Below, one piece after another: positions 16,739 to 25,793 of a stretch of 64,000 nucleotides of DNA. The position numbers were made by a program, and so were the translations under genes. Origin of the DNA: Larkinella knui (GTDB taxonomy: Bacteria > Bacteroidota > Bacteroidia > Cytophagales > Spirosomataceae); contig NZ_RQJP01000004.1 in the NCBI RefSeq assembly GCF_003858645.1, positions 868,001-932,000 on the forward strand, given 5' to 3'. Within the stretch, counting starts at the first letter, position 1. Every line of letters begins with the position of its first letter. The notes beneath the pieces are model-generated. The model was not told where the DNA came from and did no database searches. It saw only the letters and a program-made list of their open reading frames with translations.

Positions 16739-19027
16739 ATGAAGAAATTTCTCCTGCTGGCAGCCGTTTTGGGGCTGGTGGTTCTGCATGCCCGGGCGCA
16801 AACCGGCAAACAAAAAATACGGGTTACTGACCTGACCCGCATCAAACAGGTTGCTGGCGTTAAAACGTCCCCCGATGGAAAGCAGGCGGTTTATACGCTA
16901 ACGACGATTGAACCGGATGCAGACAAAAAAGAGGAATACGAATACAAGACGCATCTTTATTTAGCCGCCCTATCCGGACTTAACGGGGCCGCCCGGCGGT
17001 CCGGCGGTACGAAAGCCCTGACCAACGGCAGCGAAAGTGCCCGGCAGCCGGATTGGTCGCCCGATGGCAAATCGATTGCTTTTGCGCGAACCGTCAAGGG
17101 GAAATCCCAGATTTTTGTGATGCCACTCGATGGGGGAGAAGCCTGGCAGTTGACCAAACTGAGCTACGGAGCATCCAGTCCGCAATGGTCGCCGGATGGC
17201 AAACGGATTTTATTTACGGTAAGTGCTTCTTTATCCGAACTTCTCAAGGATTCGCTTCTGAATCGCGGGAAAACGGTTCCGGCCTGGTCGCTGGAAAAAC
17301 CGGGTTTCGCGACCAATGATTTCATTAAACCGGACAGGAATGTCAAGGCAAATCCCGACGGGTCGCTGGCCGAAATTCGGGCGTATCTCAACAAGGATGT
17401 AGACGATAAAAAAGCGAAAGTCATCAACCGGCTGAATTTTCAGGGTGAATCGACCACCGAACCTGAACTGAGTTTTACGCACATTTATAGTATCGAAGTC
17501 GACCCCAACGCGACGCCGAAACCTTTAACGCACGGTTTTTATTCGTTTCAGGCTCCGGTCTGGATGCCCGACGGCCAGGGAATTTTAGCCGTAACGGACC
17601 GCGATACGCTCCGGCATCCCGACCGGGAGCAGGATGCCGCGCTGATCTGGCTCGCTGCCGATGGGTCCGGCAAACGAATCAGCCTGTTGTCGGAAGCCGG
17701 AAAAACCTATTTCTCCCCGTCTGTTTCGCCCGACGGTCGCCAGTTGGTTCTGCTGACGAATTCGGCCCAGGGCGTCAATGCGGGCCAGATCGCGGTTGCT
17801 GCGTTGAATGGAACATCAGTTTCCGATTTGCAGGTAATTTCCTTCGATCGGTCGGCGGGAAATCTGAAGTGGGGCGCAGTGCCGGTGGCCGGTTCGAAAA
17901 AGAAAAAAGCACCCCTGAATACCGCTTATGCGGTATTTTTCACCGCACCGTCGAACGGCGGTTTTCCATTGTACCGGCTCGATCCGGCCACGAAACAGAT
18001 AACGCAATTGTCAGACTACGAGAGCGGAATCAGCGCCTTCGATCTGGCGGGCGATCAGGTGGTTTTTGCCAAAACCGAAGTGGCCAATCCGTCGGAATTG
18101 TATACCGCATCTTTTTCGGGAGCTACGATTCAAAAACCGCTCACCGGCAAGGCTGTCAAGTTGAGCAATCACAACGACTGGGTGTCTGACAAAGCGTTGA
18201 GTTTCCCGGAAAAGCGAACCTACCGAAACTCAAAGGGCCAGACGGTTGAGTACTGGATTATGAAACCCACGGTGGCTACGGCCAATGAAGTTGCCACGTC
18301 GGGCAAAAAATATCCGTTGCTGCTCAACATGCACGGCGGTCCAACGGCGATGTGGGGACCCGGTGAACCGTCGATGTGGCACGAATTTCAGTATTTCTGT
18401 TCGCAGGGGTACGGTATCGTGTACGCCAATCCGCGCGGATCGGGCGGTTATGGCATTGATTTCCAGCGGGCCAACGTGAAAGATTGGGGAACCGGGCCGA
18501 CGGAAGACGTGCTGGCAGCCGCGACCGATGCCGCCAAAGAAGCCTGGGTCGATACGAGCCGTCAGGTGATTACGGGCGGTTCCTACGCGGGCTACCTGAC
18601 GGCCTGGATCGTGGCGCACGATAACCGGTTTAAAGCGGCTTTTTCGCAGCGGGGCGTCTACGACCTCACGACCTTCATGGGCGAAGGCAACGCCTGGCGG
18701 CTGGTTCCGAACTATTTTGGCGGTTATCCGTGGGAGAAACGGGCGGAAGACGTGCTGGAAGCCAACTCGCCGTATACGTTTGTTGAAAACATCAAAACGC
18801 CGTTGCTGATCAAACACGGCGAGAATGACCTGCGGACGGGCGTTATTCAGAGCGAAATGATGTACAAAAGTCTGAAGATCCTGGGTCGGCCCGTCGAATA
18901 TGTTCGAATGCCGGGGGCAACACACGAGATGAGCCGGACGGGGAATGTTCGGCAGCGCATCGACCGGATGCTGCGGATTTACGAGTTTTTCGAGCGGTAT
19001 GTCGGCGAAAAAAATAGCAGACAATAA
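16739..19027 (+). CDS. S9 family secreted peptidase (prolyl oligopeptidase/DPP family)
   Basis: A 762-residue periplasmic serine peptidase. The signal peptide ends about residue 21 (LHARAQ). An N-terminal beta-propeller carries TolB-like repeats (QPDWSPDGKSIAF, SPQWSPDGKRILF, SPSVSPDGRQLVL). The C-terminal alpha/beta-hydrolase domain has the nucleophile in GGSYAGYLTAW (Ser615), Asp697 in ENDLRTG and His729 in GATHEMSRTG. Such enzymes cleave short peptides, often after proline or from acylated N-termini. With the S46 peptidase nearby it fits peptide catabolism. It is probably transcribed alone, behind the composite palindrome. Confidence 0.9.
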   Translation: MKKFLLLAAVLGLVVLHARAQTGKQKIRVTDLTRIKQVAGVKTSPDGKQAVYTLTTIEPDADKKEEYEYKTHLYLAALSGLNGAARRSGGTKALTNGSESARQPDWSPDGKSIAFARTVKGKSQIFVMPLDGGEAWQLTKLSYGASSPQWSPDGKRILFTVSASLSELLKDSLLNRGKTVPAWSLEKPGFATNDFIKPDRNVKANPDGSLAEIRAYLNKDVDDKKAKVINRLNFQGESTTEPELSFTHIYSIEVDPNATPKPLTHGFYSFQAPVWMPDGQGILAVTDRDTLRHPDREQDAALIWLAADGSGKRISLLSEAGKTYFSPSVSPDGRQLVLLTNSAQGVNAGQIAVAALNGTSVSDLQVISFDRSAGNLKWGAVPVAGSKKKKAPLNTAYAVFFTAPSNGGFPLYRLDPATKQITQLSDYESGISAFDLAGDQVVFAKTEVANPSELYTASFSGATIQKPLTGKAVKLSNHNDWVSDKALSFPEKRTYRNSKGQTVEYWIMKPTVATANEVATSGKKYPLLLNMHGGPTAMWGPGEPSMWHEFQYFCSQGYGIVYANPRGSGGYGIDFQRANVKDWGTGPTEDVLAAATDAAKEAWVDTSRQVITGGSYAGYLTAWIVAHDNRFKAAFSQRGVYDLTTFMGEGNAWRLVPNYFGGYPWEKRAEDVLEANSPYTFVENIKTPLLIKHGENDLRTGVIQSEMMYKSLKILGRPVEYVRMPGATHEMSRTGNVRQRIDRMLRIYEFFERYVGEKNSRQ

Positions 19028-19116
19028 ATAGGAACACGGATTGAACGGATGCAACGGATCAAAACAGATTAAAAATCAGTGAGAATCCGTCGTATCCGTT
19101 TAATCCGTGTTCCTAT
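19028..19116. repeat. 32-bp inverted repeat, GGAACRCGGATT family copy 2
   Basis: The arms 19028-19059 and 19085-19116 pair at 29 of 32 positions. The three exceptions are consistent with drift, mostly transitions. The spacer is 25 nt and starts CAAAACAGATT, matching the spacer length and start of the copy at 7574-7662. It begins 1 nt after the S9 peptidase stop codon. Confidence 0.78.
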
Positions 19117-19181
19117 CAAAAAGACACAAATGCCGTAGAAATGTCGGGACAAAACCGGGCGACTCAGACGGCTTCGGAATC

Positions 19182-19189
19182 TACATTTG
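19182..19189 (+). promoter_or_regulatory. Possible -7 element TACATTTG
   Basis: TACATTTG matches the Bacteroidota TAnnTTTG -7 consensus and lies 17 nt before the ATG of the XRE/DUF4870 gene. No TTTG is present at the usual 19-nt spacing upstream, so this is only a half-match. Confidence 0.3.
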
Positions 19190-19206
19190 TTCAAAACAAG
19201 TAACCA

Positions 19207-19782
19207 ATGAGCAAAGGACTAGTAGCTGGTAAAATCGGGTCGCTGAGACGAAGCAAAGGGCTCTCCCAGGAAGAACTCGCCGAATATGCCTCCATCAATC
19301 TGCGGACGCTGCAACGGATCGAAAACGGAAAAAATGAACCGCGCGGGCAAACGCTCCGCCTGATCGCCAAGGCGTTGGAAACCCCCGTCGAGGATTTTCT
19401 GGATTTCACGATGGAAGAAGATACCGGTTACTTGCAGCTGATGAATCTTTCTGCACTCTCCTTCTGGGTTATTCCGTTGGGAAACATCTTTATACCAATG
19501 GCACTCTGGGTCATGAAGCGGAATGAAGTGAAAGGGGTCAATGAGTTGGGTCGGCGCATGATCAATTTCCAGCTTACCTGGACTTTCATCACGTTTAGCC
19601 TTGTTTTCGGTTTGGTGTTTAATGTCTTCTTTGGACACGGTTTCGGCTTTACTCCGCAATTGGTCGCTGCCATTATTTTCGGCTTCTACCTTTTAAATTC
19701 AATCGTCATTCTGATTGCTGCCTTTCAGGTCCGGCAGGGTCGCGAAAAAGTCTATTCGGTTGGATTTCCCATACTTCGTTAA
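19207..19782 (+). CDS. XRE helix-turn-helix protein fused to a DUF4870-like membrane domain
   Basis: A 191-residue protein. Residues about 5-60 form an XRE-type HTH (SLRRSKGLSQEELAEYASIN then LRTLQRIENGKNEPRGQTL). The C-terminal half has three hydrophobic helices (about 80-98, 118-140, 148-172) separated by NELGRRMINFQLTW, the conserved polar stretch of DUF4870/TIC20-like proteins. This would be a DNA-binding domain tethered to the inner membrane, which may let it sense membrane or transport state. Its target is unknown; it sits upstream of the SusC/D operon and could regulate it, but that is guesswork. Confidence 0.8.
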   Translation: MSKGLVAGKIGSLRRSKGLSQEELAEYASINLRTLQRIENGKNEPRGQTLRLIAKALETPVEDFLDFTMEEDTGYLQLMNLSALSFWVIPLGNIFIPMALWVMKRNEVKGVNELGRRMINFQLTWTFITFSLVFGLVFNVFFGHGFGFTPQLVAAIIFGFYLLNSIVILIAAFQVRQGREKVYSVGFPILR

Positions 19783-19806
19783 ACGGACCAACGCCAGGTT
19801 CTTCCC

Positions 19807-19845
19807 AAAAGATGCCGTCATCGCTTCGTGAGGACGGCATCTTTT
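19807..19845 (+). terminator. Rho-independent-type hairpin after the XRE/DUF4870 gene
   Basis: AAAAGATGCCGTC (19807-19819) pairs perfectly with GACGGCATCTTTT (19833-19845), ending in a T-run. It lies 25 nt after the stop codon. Confidence 0.8.
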
Positions 19846-20032
19846 GTTGCTTCATAGGTGCATTTTTAGTCGTGATGACTGCCTTACTTCAGGGCGTTCG
19901 TCCACCCGTAAATGAGGAATTGAAAAGTTGGATTTTATAGAGAAATAATTTTGTGTTACTTATGGTTACATTTGGCATATTATATTTTTTTGAAAATTTT
20001 GTACGTATATACTTAAAAAAGTGACAATTTAA

Positions 20033-20063
20033 TTTGGCAAATATATTGTTTTGCTTACTTTTG
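20033..20063 (+). promoter_or_regulatory. Bacteroidota sigma promoter for the susC operon
   Basis: TTTG at 20033-20036, a 19-nt spacer, then TACTTTTG at 20056-20063. This is an exact match to the Bacteroidota housekeeping consensus TTTG-N19-TAnnTTTG, in an AT-rich stretch. Initiation a few bases downstream would give a 5' leader of about 400 nt before the susC ATG. Confidence 0.75.
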
Positions 20064-20340
20064 AAGTATCAACAAACCACAGTAACGTCTTCTTTCTCTT
20101 GGGCAATCCGCTGGCCGCACTACCGGAAAGCCCTAACCGGATTACACACTTCCTGCATGGAGCAGGGAAGGTCCGGATCAGCTGCCTGAAAAATTCAGCG
20201 CAGTTCAACCATTCCGTTTATCCTTAATCAGACGCATCTCCGACTTCTGGTCGCCTGGGCCGCGCTTTTTTCAATCGCGCCAAAACCGCATCAGAATTTC
20301 GGGCCAAATACTGAATCCGGAGCAGTCCGGTTGTCAGACA

Positions 20341-20421
20341 TTGCCATGCGCCCGGTTGCGAAGGGCGGTTCGGCGAAGCGGCCAGTGTCCGGCCGTCTAA
20401 CGCACCGGGTTTGCATGACAA
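20341..20421 (+). promoter_or_regulatory. Structured 5'-leader element upstream of susC
   Basis: The segment 20341-20360 pairs with 20401-20421 in an extended stem: TTG/CAA, CATGC/GCATG, CCCGGT/ACCGGG and GCG/CGC, interrupted by one C-A mismatch, a small internal loop and one bulged T. The 40-nt interior holds a second hairpin (CGGCC at 20379 with GGCCG at 20391). It is within the predicted mRNA leader, 50 nt before the ATG. It does not match any riboswitch consensus recognised by eye. The rest of the 19846-20471 gap shows no ORF. Confidence 0.5.
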
Positions 20422-20471
20422 TGGCGATGTTCAACTATCCATCTTTATTCACTTTATTAACCTAGCTGATT

Positions 20472-23400
20472 ATGAGGAGAACACTACTTGTACTAGTAGG
20501 GATGCTTTGGTTGTCGCTGGCGGTTGCCACCGCCCAGACACGAACGCTCACCGGTACCATTCTGGCGGCAGAAGAAGGGCCCCTCCCCGGCGCCAATGTG
20601 GTCGTGAAAGGGAGTACGACCGGGACTACAACGGATAATCAGGGTAAATTCACGCTGAAAATACCCGCAGAAAACGTAACACTGATCATCAGCTCCATCG
20701 GTTTTCTGACGGAAGAAATTGCCGTTGGTAATCGCTCAACGCTGGACCTGACCCTGAAAACCGACGTCAAGTCGCTGGCGGAGGTGGTGGTAACCGCTTT
20801 TGGGGTTGAAAAAGAAGTCAAATCGCTGGGATACGGTGTGCAGGAAATCAAAGGTACCGCCCTCACCGAAGCCCGTTCTTCAAACGTCGTAAACGCCTTG
20901 TCCGGTAAAGTGGCCGGTTTGCGGGTTAGCTCCAACGGCGGGCCGGGGAGCGGCTCAACCATCCAGATTCGGGGGGCGTCGTCGGTATCGGGAAATAACC
21001 AGCCGTTGATCGTTGTCGATGGCGTACCGATTCAGCAATCGTTCGATAAGACATACGGATCTGGTATTTCGGAAGTTAATCCGGATAACATCAAGGAAAT
21101 GAGCGTTTTGAAAGGTCCGAACGCAGCTGCGCTCTACGGATCACGGGCGGCCAACGGCGTTATTTTGATCACCACCAAAAACGGAGCCGGAACAAAAGGC
21201 ATCGGCGTGGAAATCAACTCCAATGTGACCTTCGAGCGCCCGTGGATCAAACCTAAATTTCAGAACACGTACGGGGGCGGAAACGGCTACCGGACCTGGT
21301 ATAACGACGGCTGGTCCGGTGCCATCACCGACCCGTTGGAAGTGCAGCAATACCAGGCCGCTTATGGCAAAAGTGCCCCGTTGACGGGTACGGAAGGAAC
21401 CGACGAAAGCTGGGGCGGCCCGATGGACGGGCGACTGGTTCGGCACTGGTGGTCGGGCAAGGAAGTGGCTCCGCTGACGCCAAACCCCAATAACTGGGAA
21501 GATTTCTGGCAAACTGGTCAAACCGTTACCAACAGCGTTGCCGTTTCGGGCGGGAACGACAAAGGAAGTTTCCGGTTGTCGGTTGGCCGAATGGATCAGA
21601 AAGGCCTGGTTTACTTCAACGACTTCTACCGCAATAACTTCAAGTTTAACTCGGCTTATAATTTTACGCCAAAATTCAGCGCAACGGTTTCGGCGGAATA
21701 CATCAAATCGGGCGGCAACCGGAGCTACACCAGTGGTCAGGAGTTTATCTGGTCGCACCGGCAAACGGACTGGACCAAGCTCCGCAACTGGCGGGATTAC
21801 ACCAGCGTTCACATCCAGCGCGCGCTGCCCGGAAAACCGGCCGACAGTGATCCCCCAAACTGGCAGCATACGTTCTTTACCAACCCCTTCTACTCGTCGG
21901 AAATGTTGCCTTCCAACAACGAGAAAGACCGGCTGGTGGGCAACATTGCCCTGAATTACAAAATTTTTCCTTTCCTGACATTGATGGCCCGAAGCGGAAC
22001 CGACGTCTGGACCGATACCCGAATCAGCGTTACCAACTTCGAGCGAGTGCGGAACGGAAACCGGACTCCCGGCGCTTTCACCGAAGAAGTACTGCGTCGT
22101 CAGGAAACCAACCACGATGCCATTCTGACGTTCAACAAAGCCATCAATGCGGATTTTGCGACGAATATTCAGGTAGGAGCGATCTCCCGGACGAACTATT
22201 ACAAGCGGAATTACCTGGGTGTGGGTGAACTGGTGGTCGATGGATTATACAATGCCTCCAACGCCAATCCCAGCCGGAATACCGCCCAAAGCGCCATTGA
22301 AAAATCGCAGGTAAACAGCGTGTTCGGAGCGTTGGAAGTAAGCTACAAAAATGCGCTCTTTTTGAACGCAACGGCCCGGAACGACTGGTCGAGCACGCTG
22401 CCGGCCGACAACCGTTCGTATTTCTACCCCTCGATATCGGGTAGTGCGGTGATCACCGATTTGCTGAATCTTCAAAGCAATGTGATTTCGTTCGGTAAAG
22501 TCCGGGCCAGCTGGGCGCAGGTCGGCAACGATGCGCTGCCTTATCAATTGCTGCAAACGTTCAGAGCCGGAACCTCCTGGGCGGGCTCGACACCGGAATT
22601 TTATGAAAATACCCAGATTGCCAACTCCACGCTTCGCCCCGAAATCACGACCGGAACCGAGCTGGGTCTGGATGTTCGTTTCCTGAAAGGACGGATTGGT
22701 TTGGATGTAACCTATTACAACCAGGTGTCGCGCGACCAGATTCTGGCCGTTGAGATCTCGAAAGCAAGCGGGTATAACTCCCGCGTCCTCAACGCCGGTA
22801 AAATTTCCAACAAAGGGCTGGAGGTGGTTCTGACCGGAACACCCGTCAAAACAGCCACCGGTTTTAGCTGGGAAACAACCCTGAACTTCTCCCGCAACCG
22901 CAACAAAGTGCTGGAACTGGCCGAAGGTTTATTAACGTACACGCTGGCAACCCGCCAGGGCTTGATTACGGAAGCGCGGGTCGGACAGCCGTACGGCAGT
23001 TTCTTCGGAACCGGTTTCGAACACGCTCCCGATGGCCAGCGGATTTACAATGCCAACGGTTTGCCGGTGGTTTCGACCACACCCCGGACGTTGGGCAACG
23101 TTCAGCCGAAATGGACGGGTGGCTGGTTGAACAGCCTGACCTTCCGCGGGTTTTCAGTCTCTGCGCTGGTCGACGTGAAATGGGGTGGTGACTTCTTCGA
23201 CGAAGGAACCGGAACCGCCCGCTGGACAGGGCAATACGAAGAAACCGCTATTGGCCGGGAAGAAGGCGTTATTGGCAAAGGCGTATACAACGCCGGAACC
23301 GCCGAAGCGCCCAACTACGTCCCCAATACGGTGATTGTGCCGGCCAAAACCCTCATTGCCTACAACAACCCGCGCAGCTACCACGAAGCGTCAATTTATG

Positions 23401-23645
23401 ACGGAAGCTACGTCAAGCTTCGTGAGGCCACGATTGGCTACCAGCTTCCGGCGGGTTTCCTGAACCGGATCAAAATTCGGTCGGCTAAAGTCTCCATTGT
23501 GGGCCGCAACCTGCTGATGCTGTTCAAGAACACGACCCATGTCGATCCTGAAGTGGACCGGTTTGGTGCCAATCAGCAGGGATTTGCCTACGGCGAATTG
23601 CCCAGTTCCCGTAGCATCGGTGCCAACCTGAATCTGTCATTCTAA
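20472..23645 (+). CDS. SusC/RagA-family TonB-linked outer membrane protein
   Basis: A 1057-residue porin-like TonB transporter. It has a signal peptide (about 1-22, ending VATAQ), a CarboxypepD_reg-like domain (about 26-100, with PLPGANVVVKGSTTGTTTD), and a plug with the SusC signatures LAEVVVTAFGVEKEVKSLGY and NVVNALSGKVAGLRVSS, then NQPLIVVDGVPI and AALYGSRAANGVILITTK. The barrel ends IGANLNLSF. SusC proteins form a bed-bin complex with a SusD lid to import oligosaccharides or oligopeptides. No glycoside hydrolase is encoded nearby, so a sugar polymer substrate is not supported here. Confidence 0.95.
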   Translation: MRRTLLVLVGMLWLSLAVATAQTRTLTGTILAAEEGPLPGANVVVKGSTTGTTTDNQGKFTLKIPAENVTLIISSIGFLTEEIAVGNRSTLDLTLKTDVKSLAEVVVTAFGVEKEVKSLGYGVQEIKGTALTEARSSNVVNALSGKVAGLRVSSNGGPGSGSTIQIRGASSVSGNNQPLIVVDGVPIQQSFDKTYGSGISEVNPDNIKEMSVLKGPNAAALYGSRAANGVILITTKNGAGTKGIGVEINSNVTFERPWIKPKFQNTYGGGNGYRTWYNDGWSGAITDPLEVQQYQAAYGKSAPLTGTEGTDESWGGPMDGRLVRHWWSGKEVAPLTPNPNNWEDFWQTGQTVTNSVAVSGGNDKGSFRLSVGRMDQKGLVYFNDFYRNNFKFNSAYNFTPKFSATVSAEYIKSGGNRSYTSGQEFIWSHRQTDWTKLRNWRDYTSVHIQRALPGKPADSDPPNWQHTFFTNPFYSSEMLPSNNEKDRLVGNIALNYKIFPFLTLMARSGTDVWTDTRISVTNFERVRNGNRTPGAFTEEVLRRQETNHDAILTFNKAINADFATNIQVGAISRTNYYKRNYLGVGELVVDGLYNASNANPSRNTAQSAIEKSQVNSVFGALEVSYKNALFLNATARNDWSSTLPADNRSYFYPSISGSAVITDLLNLQSNVISFGKVRASWAQVGNDALPYQLLQTFRAGTSWAGSTPEFYENTQIANSTLRPEITTGTELGLDVRFLKGRIGLDVTYYNQVSRDQILAVEISKASGYNSRVLNAGKISNKGLEVVLTGTPVKTATGFSWETTLNFSRNRNKVLELAEGLLTYTLATRQGLITEARVGQPYGSFFGTGFEHAPDGQRIYNANGLPVVSTTPRTLGNVQPKWTGGWLNSLTFRGFSVSALVDVKWGGDFFDEGTGTARWTGQYEETAIGREEGVIGKGVYNAGTAEAPNYVPNTVIVPAKTLIAYNNPRSYHEASIYDGSYVKLREATIGYQLPAGFLNRIKIRSAKVSIVGRNLLMLFKNTTHVDPEVDRFGANQQGFAYGELPSSRSIGANLNLSF

Positions 23646-23666
23646 TTCCGGAAAAAAGACTTTACC

Positions 23667-25133
23667 ATGAAGATCATAAAAGCACTTGTTTTTAGCATTG
23701 GCTTGTTGACGCTGGCGGGTTCGTGCACGTCGGAGTTCGACAAAATGAACGTCAGCCCGAACGATCCGACCGCCATCAGCCCGCAGTATCTGCTGCCGTA
23801 TGCCCTGGAGGCCTCTATTGACCGGTATTGGGGTGTTCGGACCCGTTTCGAGCGACTGAATCTGGATGGTGCCATGTGCTGGATGCAGTACCTGACCCGC
23901 AACATCTACTCGAACGAAGGCGACAATTATGAGGTTTCGGTCGGTTTTTACACCAACAACTGGAAAGGATTCTTCAACGACGGGCAGGTAAACTACCAAC
24001 GGATTATTGCACTGGCCGGACCGGGTGGCAAATTTGAAAACGCCAACTACGAAGGCGTTGCGCTGGTGATGCGCTCGTGGGTCTTTTCACTGCTGACCGA
24101 TGTGTATGGGCCCATCCCGTATACCGACGCGCTGAAAGGAACGGCCGAAGCGCCGAACTACACCCCGGTTTACGATCCCATTGAAACGGTTTATGCCGGT
24201 TTGTTGAAAGATCTGAAAACCGCCAACGAAAAACTGAGCGTTACAGGACCACCTATTGCCGGTGACATTGTATACGGTGGTGATATTCTGAAATGGAAAA
24301 AATTTGCCAACTCCCTGCGGCTGAAGTTAGCCAATCGCCAGGCCGTCAAAAAGTCGGCGGAATCGAAAGCCATCATGGCCGAAATTCTGGGCAATGCCAC
24401 AACGTATCCGATTTTCACGAGCAACGCCGACAACGCCAAACTGGCCAATTCAGCCGTTTTGCCGAGCAATAACGAGTGGAATCAGGTCATGATTCAGGAT
24501 GGCCGGACCGACTGGAACATCAGCAAAACCCTGGCCGACCGCCTGAACGAGCTGGGCGATAGCCGGATTACGGTTTTTGCCCAACCCAACAAAGCCGGTA
24601 AATACGAAGGTCACCCCAACGGTTTACCCGATGCCGTTGCCACGGCTTATCTGGGAAGCAGCTCCGTTCTGGGTACGTACTTCACGGCGGCTACAGCCCC
24701 GGCGGTGATCATGACCTATTCGGAAGTGAACCTGATTCTGGCCGAAGCGGCTTTTGATGGCGACATCACGGGCAGTGCGCAGACTTACCTCGAGAAAGGC
24801 ATTGCCGCTTCGTTCGACCAGTATGGGTTGACGATGCCTGCCGGTTATCTGGCAAAAGTGGGTCCGGCTACCAAGGCGACGATCATGGAGCAGAAATGGA
24901 TTTCGCTGTTTGGCCAGGCCATCGAAGCCTGGACGGAATACCGCCGGACGGGCCTGCCGGTGCTGCCTGCGAAAGACTCCCGCGCCGTATTCTCCAACGA
25001 TGGCGTTTTGCCGACCCGCCTGAAGTACCCGACTTCGGAGTATTCCCTGAACAAAGCCAGTCTGGACAAGGGTATATCGCTGCTCGGTGGAGCCGACGAC
25101 ATGAAGTCAAAATTGTGGTGGGTTGAGAAATAA
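23667..25133 (+). CDS. SusD/RagB-family surface lipoprotein
   Basis: A 488-residue lipoprotein with lipobox TLAGSC-TSEFDKMNVSPNDP. The N-terminal FDKMNVSPNDPTAIS segment and the helical TPR-like core, ending in NKASLDKGISLLGGADDMKSKLWW, fit the SusD-like/RagB group often seen with peptide-type SusC proteins. It would cap the SusC barrel on the cell surface. It starts 21 nt after susC, in the same operon. Confidence 0.92.
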   Translation: MKIIKALVFSIGLLTLAGSCTSEFDKMNVSPNDPTAISPQYLLPYALEASIDRYWGVRTRFERLNLDGAMCWMQYLTRNIYSNEGDNYEVSVGFYTNNWKGFFNDGQVNYQRIIALAGPGGKFENANYEGVALVMRSWVFSLLTDVYGPIPYTDALKGTAEAPNYTPVYDPIETVYAGLLKDLKTANEKLSVTGPPIAGDIVYGGDILKWKKFANSLRLKLANRQAVKKSAESKAIMAEILGNATTYPIFTSNADNAKLANSAVLPSNNEWNQVMIQDGRTDWNISKTLADRLNELGDSRITVFAQPNKAGKYEGHPNGLPDAVATAYLGSSSVLGTYFTAATAPAVIMTYSEVNLILAEAAFDGDITGSAQTYLEKGIAASFDQYGLTMPAGYLAKVGPATKATIMEQKWISLFGQAIEAWTEYRRTGLPVLPAKDSRAVFSNDGVLPTRLKYPTSEYSLNKASLDKGISLLGGADDMKSKLWWVEK

Positions 25134-25145
25134 CTATAATAAACC

Positions 25146-25658
25146 ATGAAAATGCTTATGAATAGCTATAAAAGTCTTATTTTAAGTGGGTTACTAGTCG
25201 TAGGCAACTTACTCACCGGGTGCGAAAAGAAGGAGGATCCGTTCGTCGACCGGGTTGTTGCGCCCGTACTGGTGCTGGTCGATGGGGCTTCTGACGGCGG
25301 TGGCCAAACCGCCGAGCCGGTGGTGACCCAAAAAATCACGGCACCGGTCGTCATGACGGTGAAGATTTTGGAACTGGATAAAAGCGGTATTCTAAACAAC
25401 AAGGTCGGTATTGATTCGATTCCGGTAGCGGCTTTGGCCGTCAAGCTGGTGAAACGGGAGGTAAAAGGAACGGCCACCGTCATGACGACGATTGCGGATC
25501 TGAAAACCGACGCAACCGGCAAGGCCACCCTGACCAAAACCTGGGCTGAACTGGGCATCACCACGCCGGCTGTCGGGAGCAGTGTTTCGCTGACCTGGAC
25601 GGGCGAATACAAAGGCCAGACTTTCTCGCGTTTGTCGCGGGTTCAGGGCGTAAACTAA
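25146..25658 (+). CDS. Small lipoprotein of the SusCD operon, function unknown
   Basis: A 170-residue predicted lipoprotein (LLTGC-EKKEDPFVDRVV). The remainder is beta-rich and contains KITAPVVMTVKILELDKSGI and DLKTDATGKATLTKTW, like a single transthyretin/Ig-like sandwich. It starts 12 nt after susD and likely is an accessory surface-binding protein of the complex. It is not recognisably SusE or SusF. A second in-frame ATG lies four codons in and is equally possible. Confidence 0.75.
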   Translation: MKMLMNSYKSLILSGLLVVGNLLTGCEKKEDPFVDRVVAPVLVLVDGASDGGGQTAEPVVTQKITAPVVMTVKILELDKSGILNNKVGIDSIPVAALAVKLVKREVKGTATVMTTIADLKTDATGKATLTKTWAELGITTPAVGSSVSLTWTGEYKGQTFSRLSRVQGVN

Positions 25659-25671
25659 CAATCAATACTTC

Positions 25672-25747
25672 GTCAGTCGTTTGTCCTTCGGCTTTCAGTT
25701 GATCAGGGTTCTGGTTTTACCTGAAGGCTAAACGATGAACGGCTGAC
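25672..25747. repeat. Imperfect inverted repeat between lipoprotein and aminotransferase genes
   Basis: GTCAGTCGTTTGTCCTTCGG (from 25672) pairs imperfectly with the segment ending CGATGAACGGCTGAC (to 25747). Its GGCTGAC end word is shared with the palindromes at 42988, 49115 and 54255. If the genes are one operon it is an mRNA hairpin; otherwise it may terminate the SusCD transcript. Confidence 0.5.
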
Positions 25748-25793
25748 AACCCTTTATAAACAATCAATAAACCAACTTCTAACAATTCTTACT

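Noticed and set aside
20064-20471. Cobalamin or TPP riboswitch in the susC leader
   Set aside because: A GCCAGTG-like word is present, but the flanking conserved boxes of either class were not found.
21141-22115. 324-codon antisense open frame in susC
   Set aside because: It is a shadow of the SusC barrel, with no initiation context or recognisable domain.
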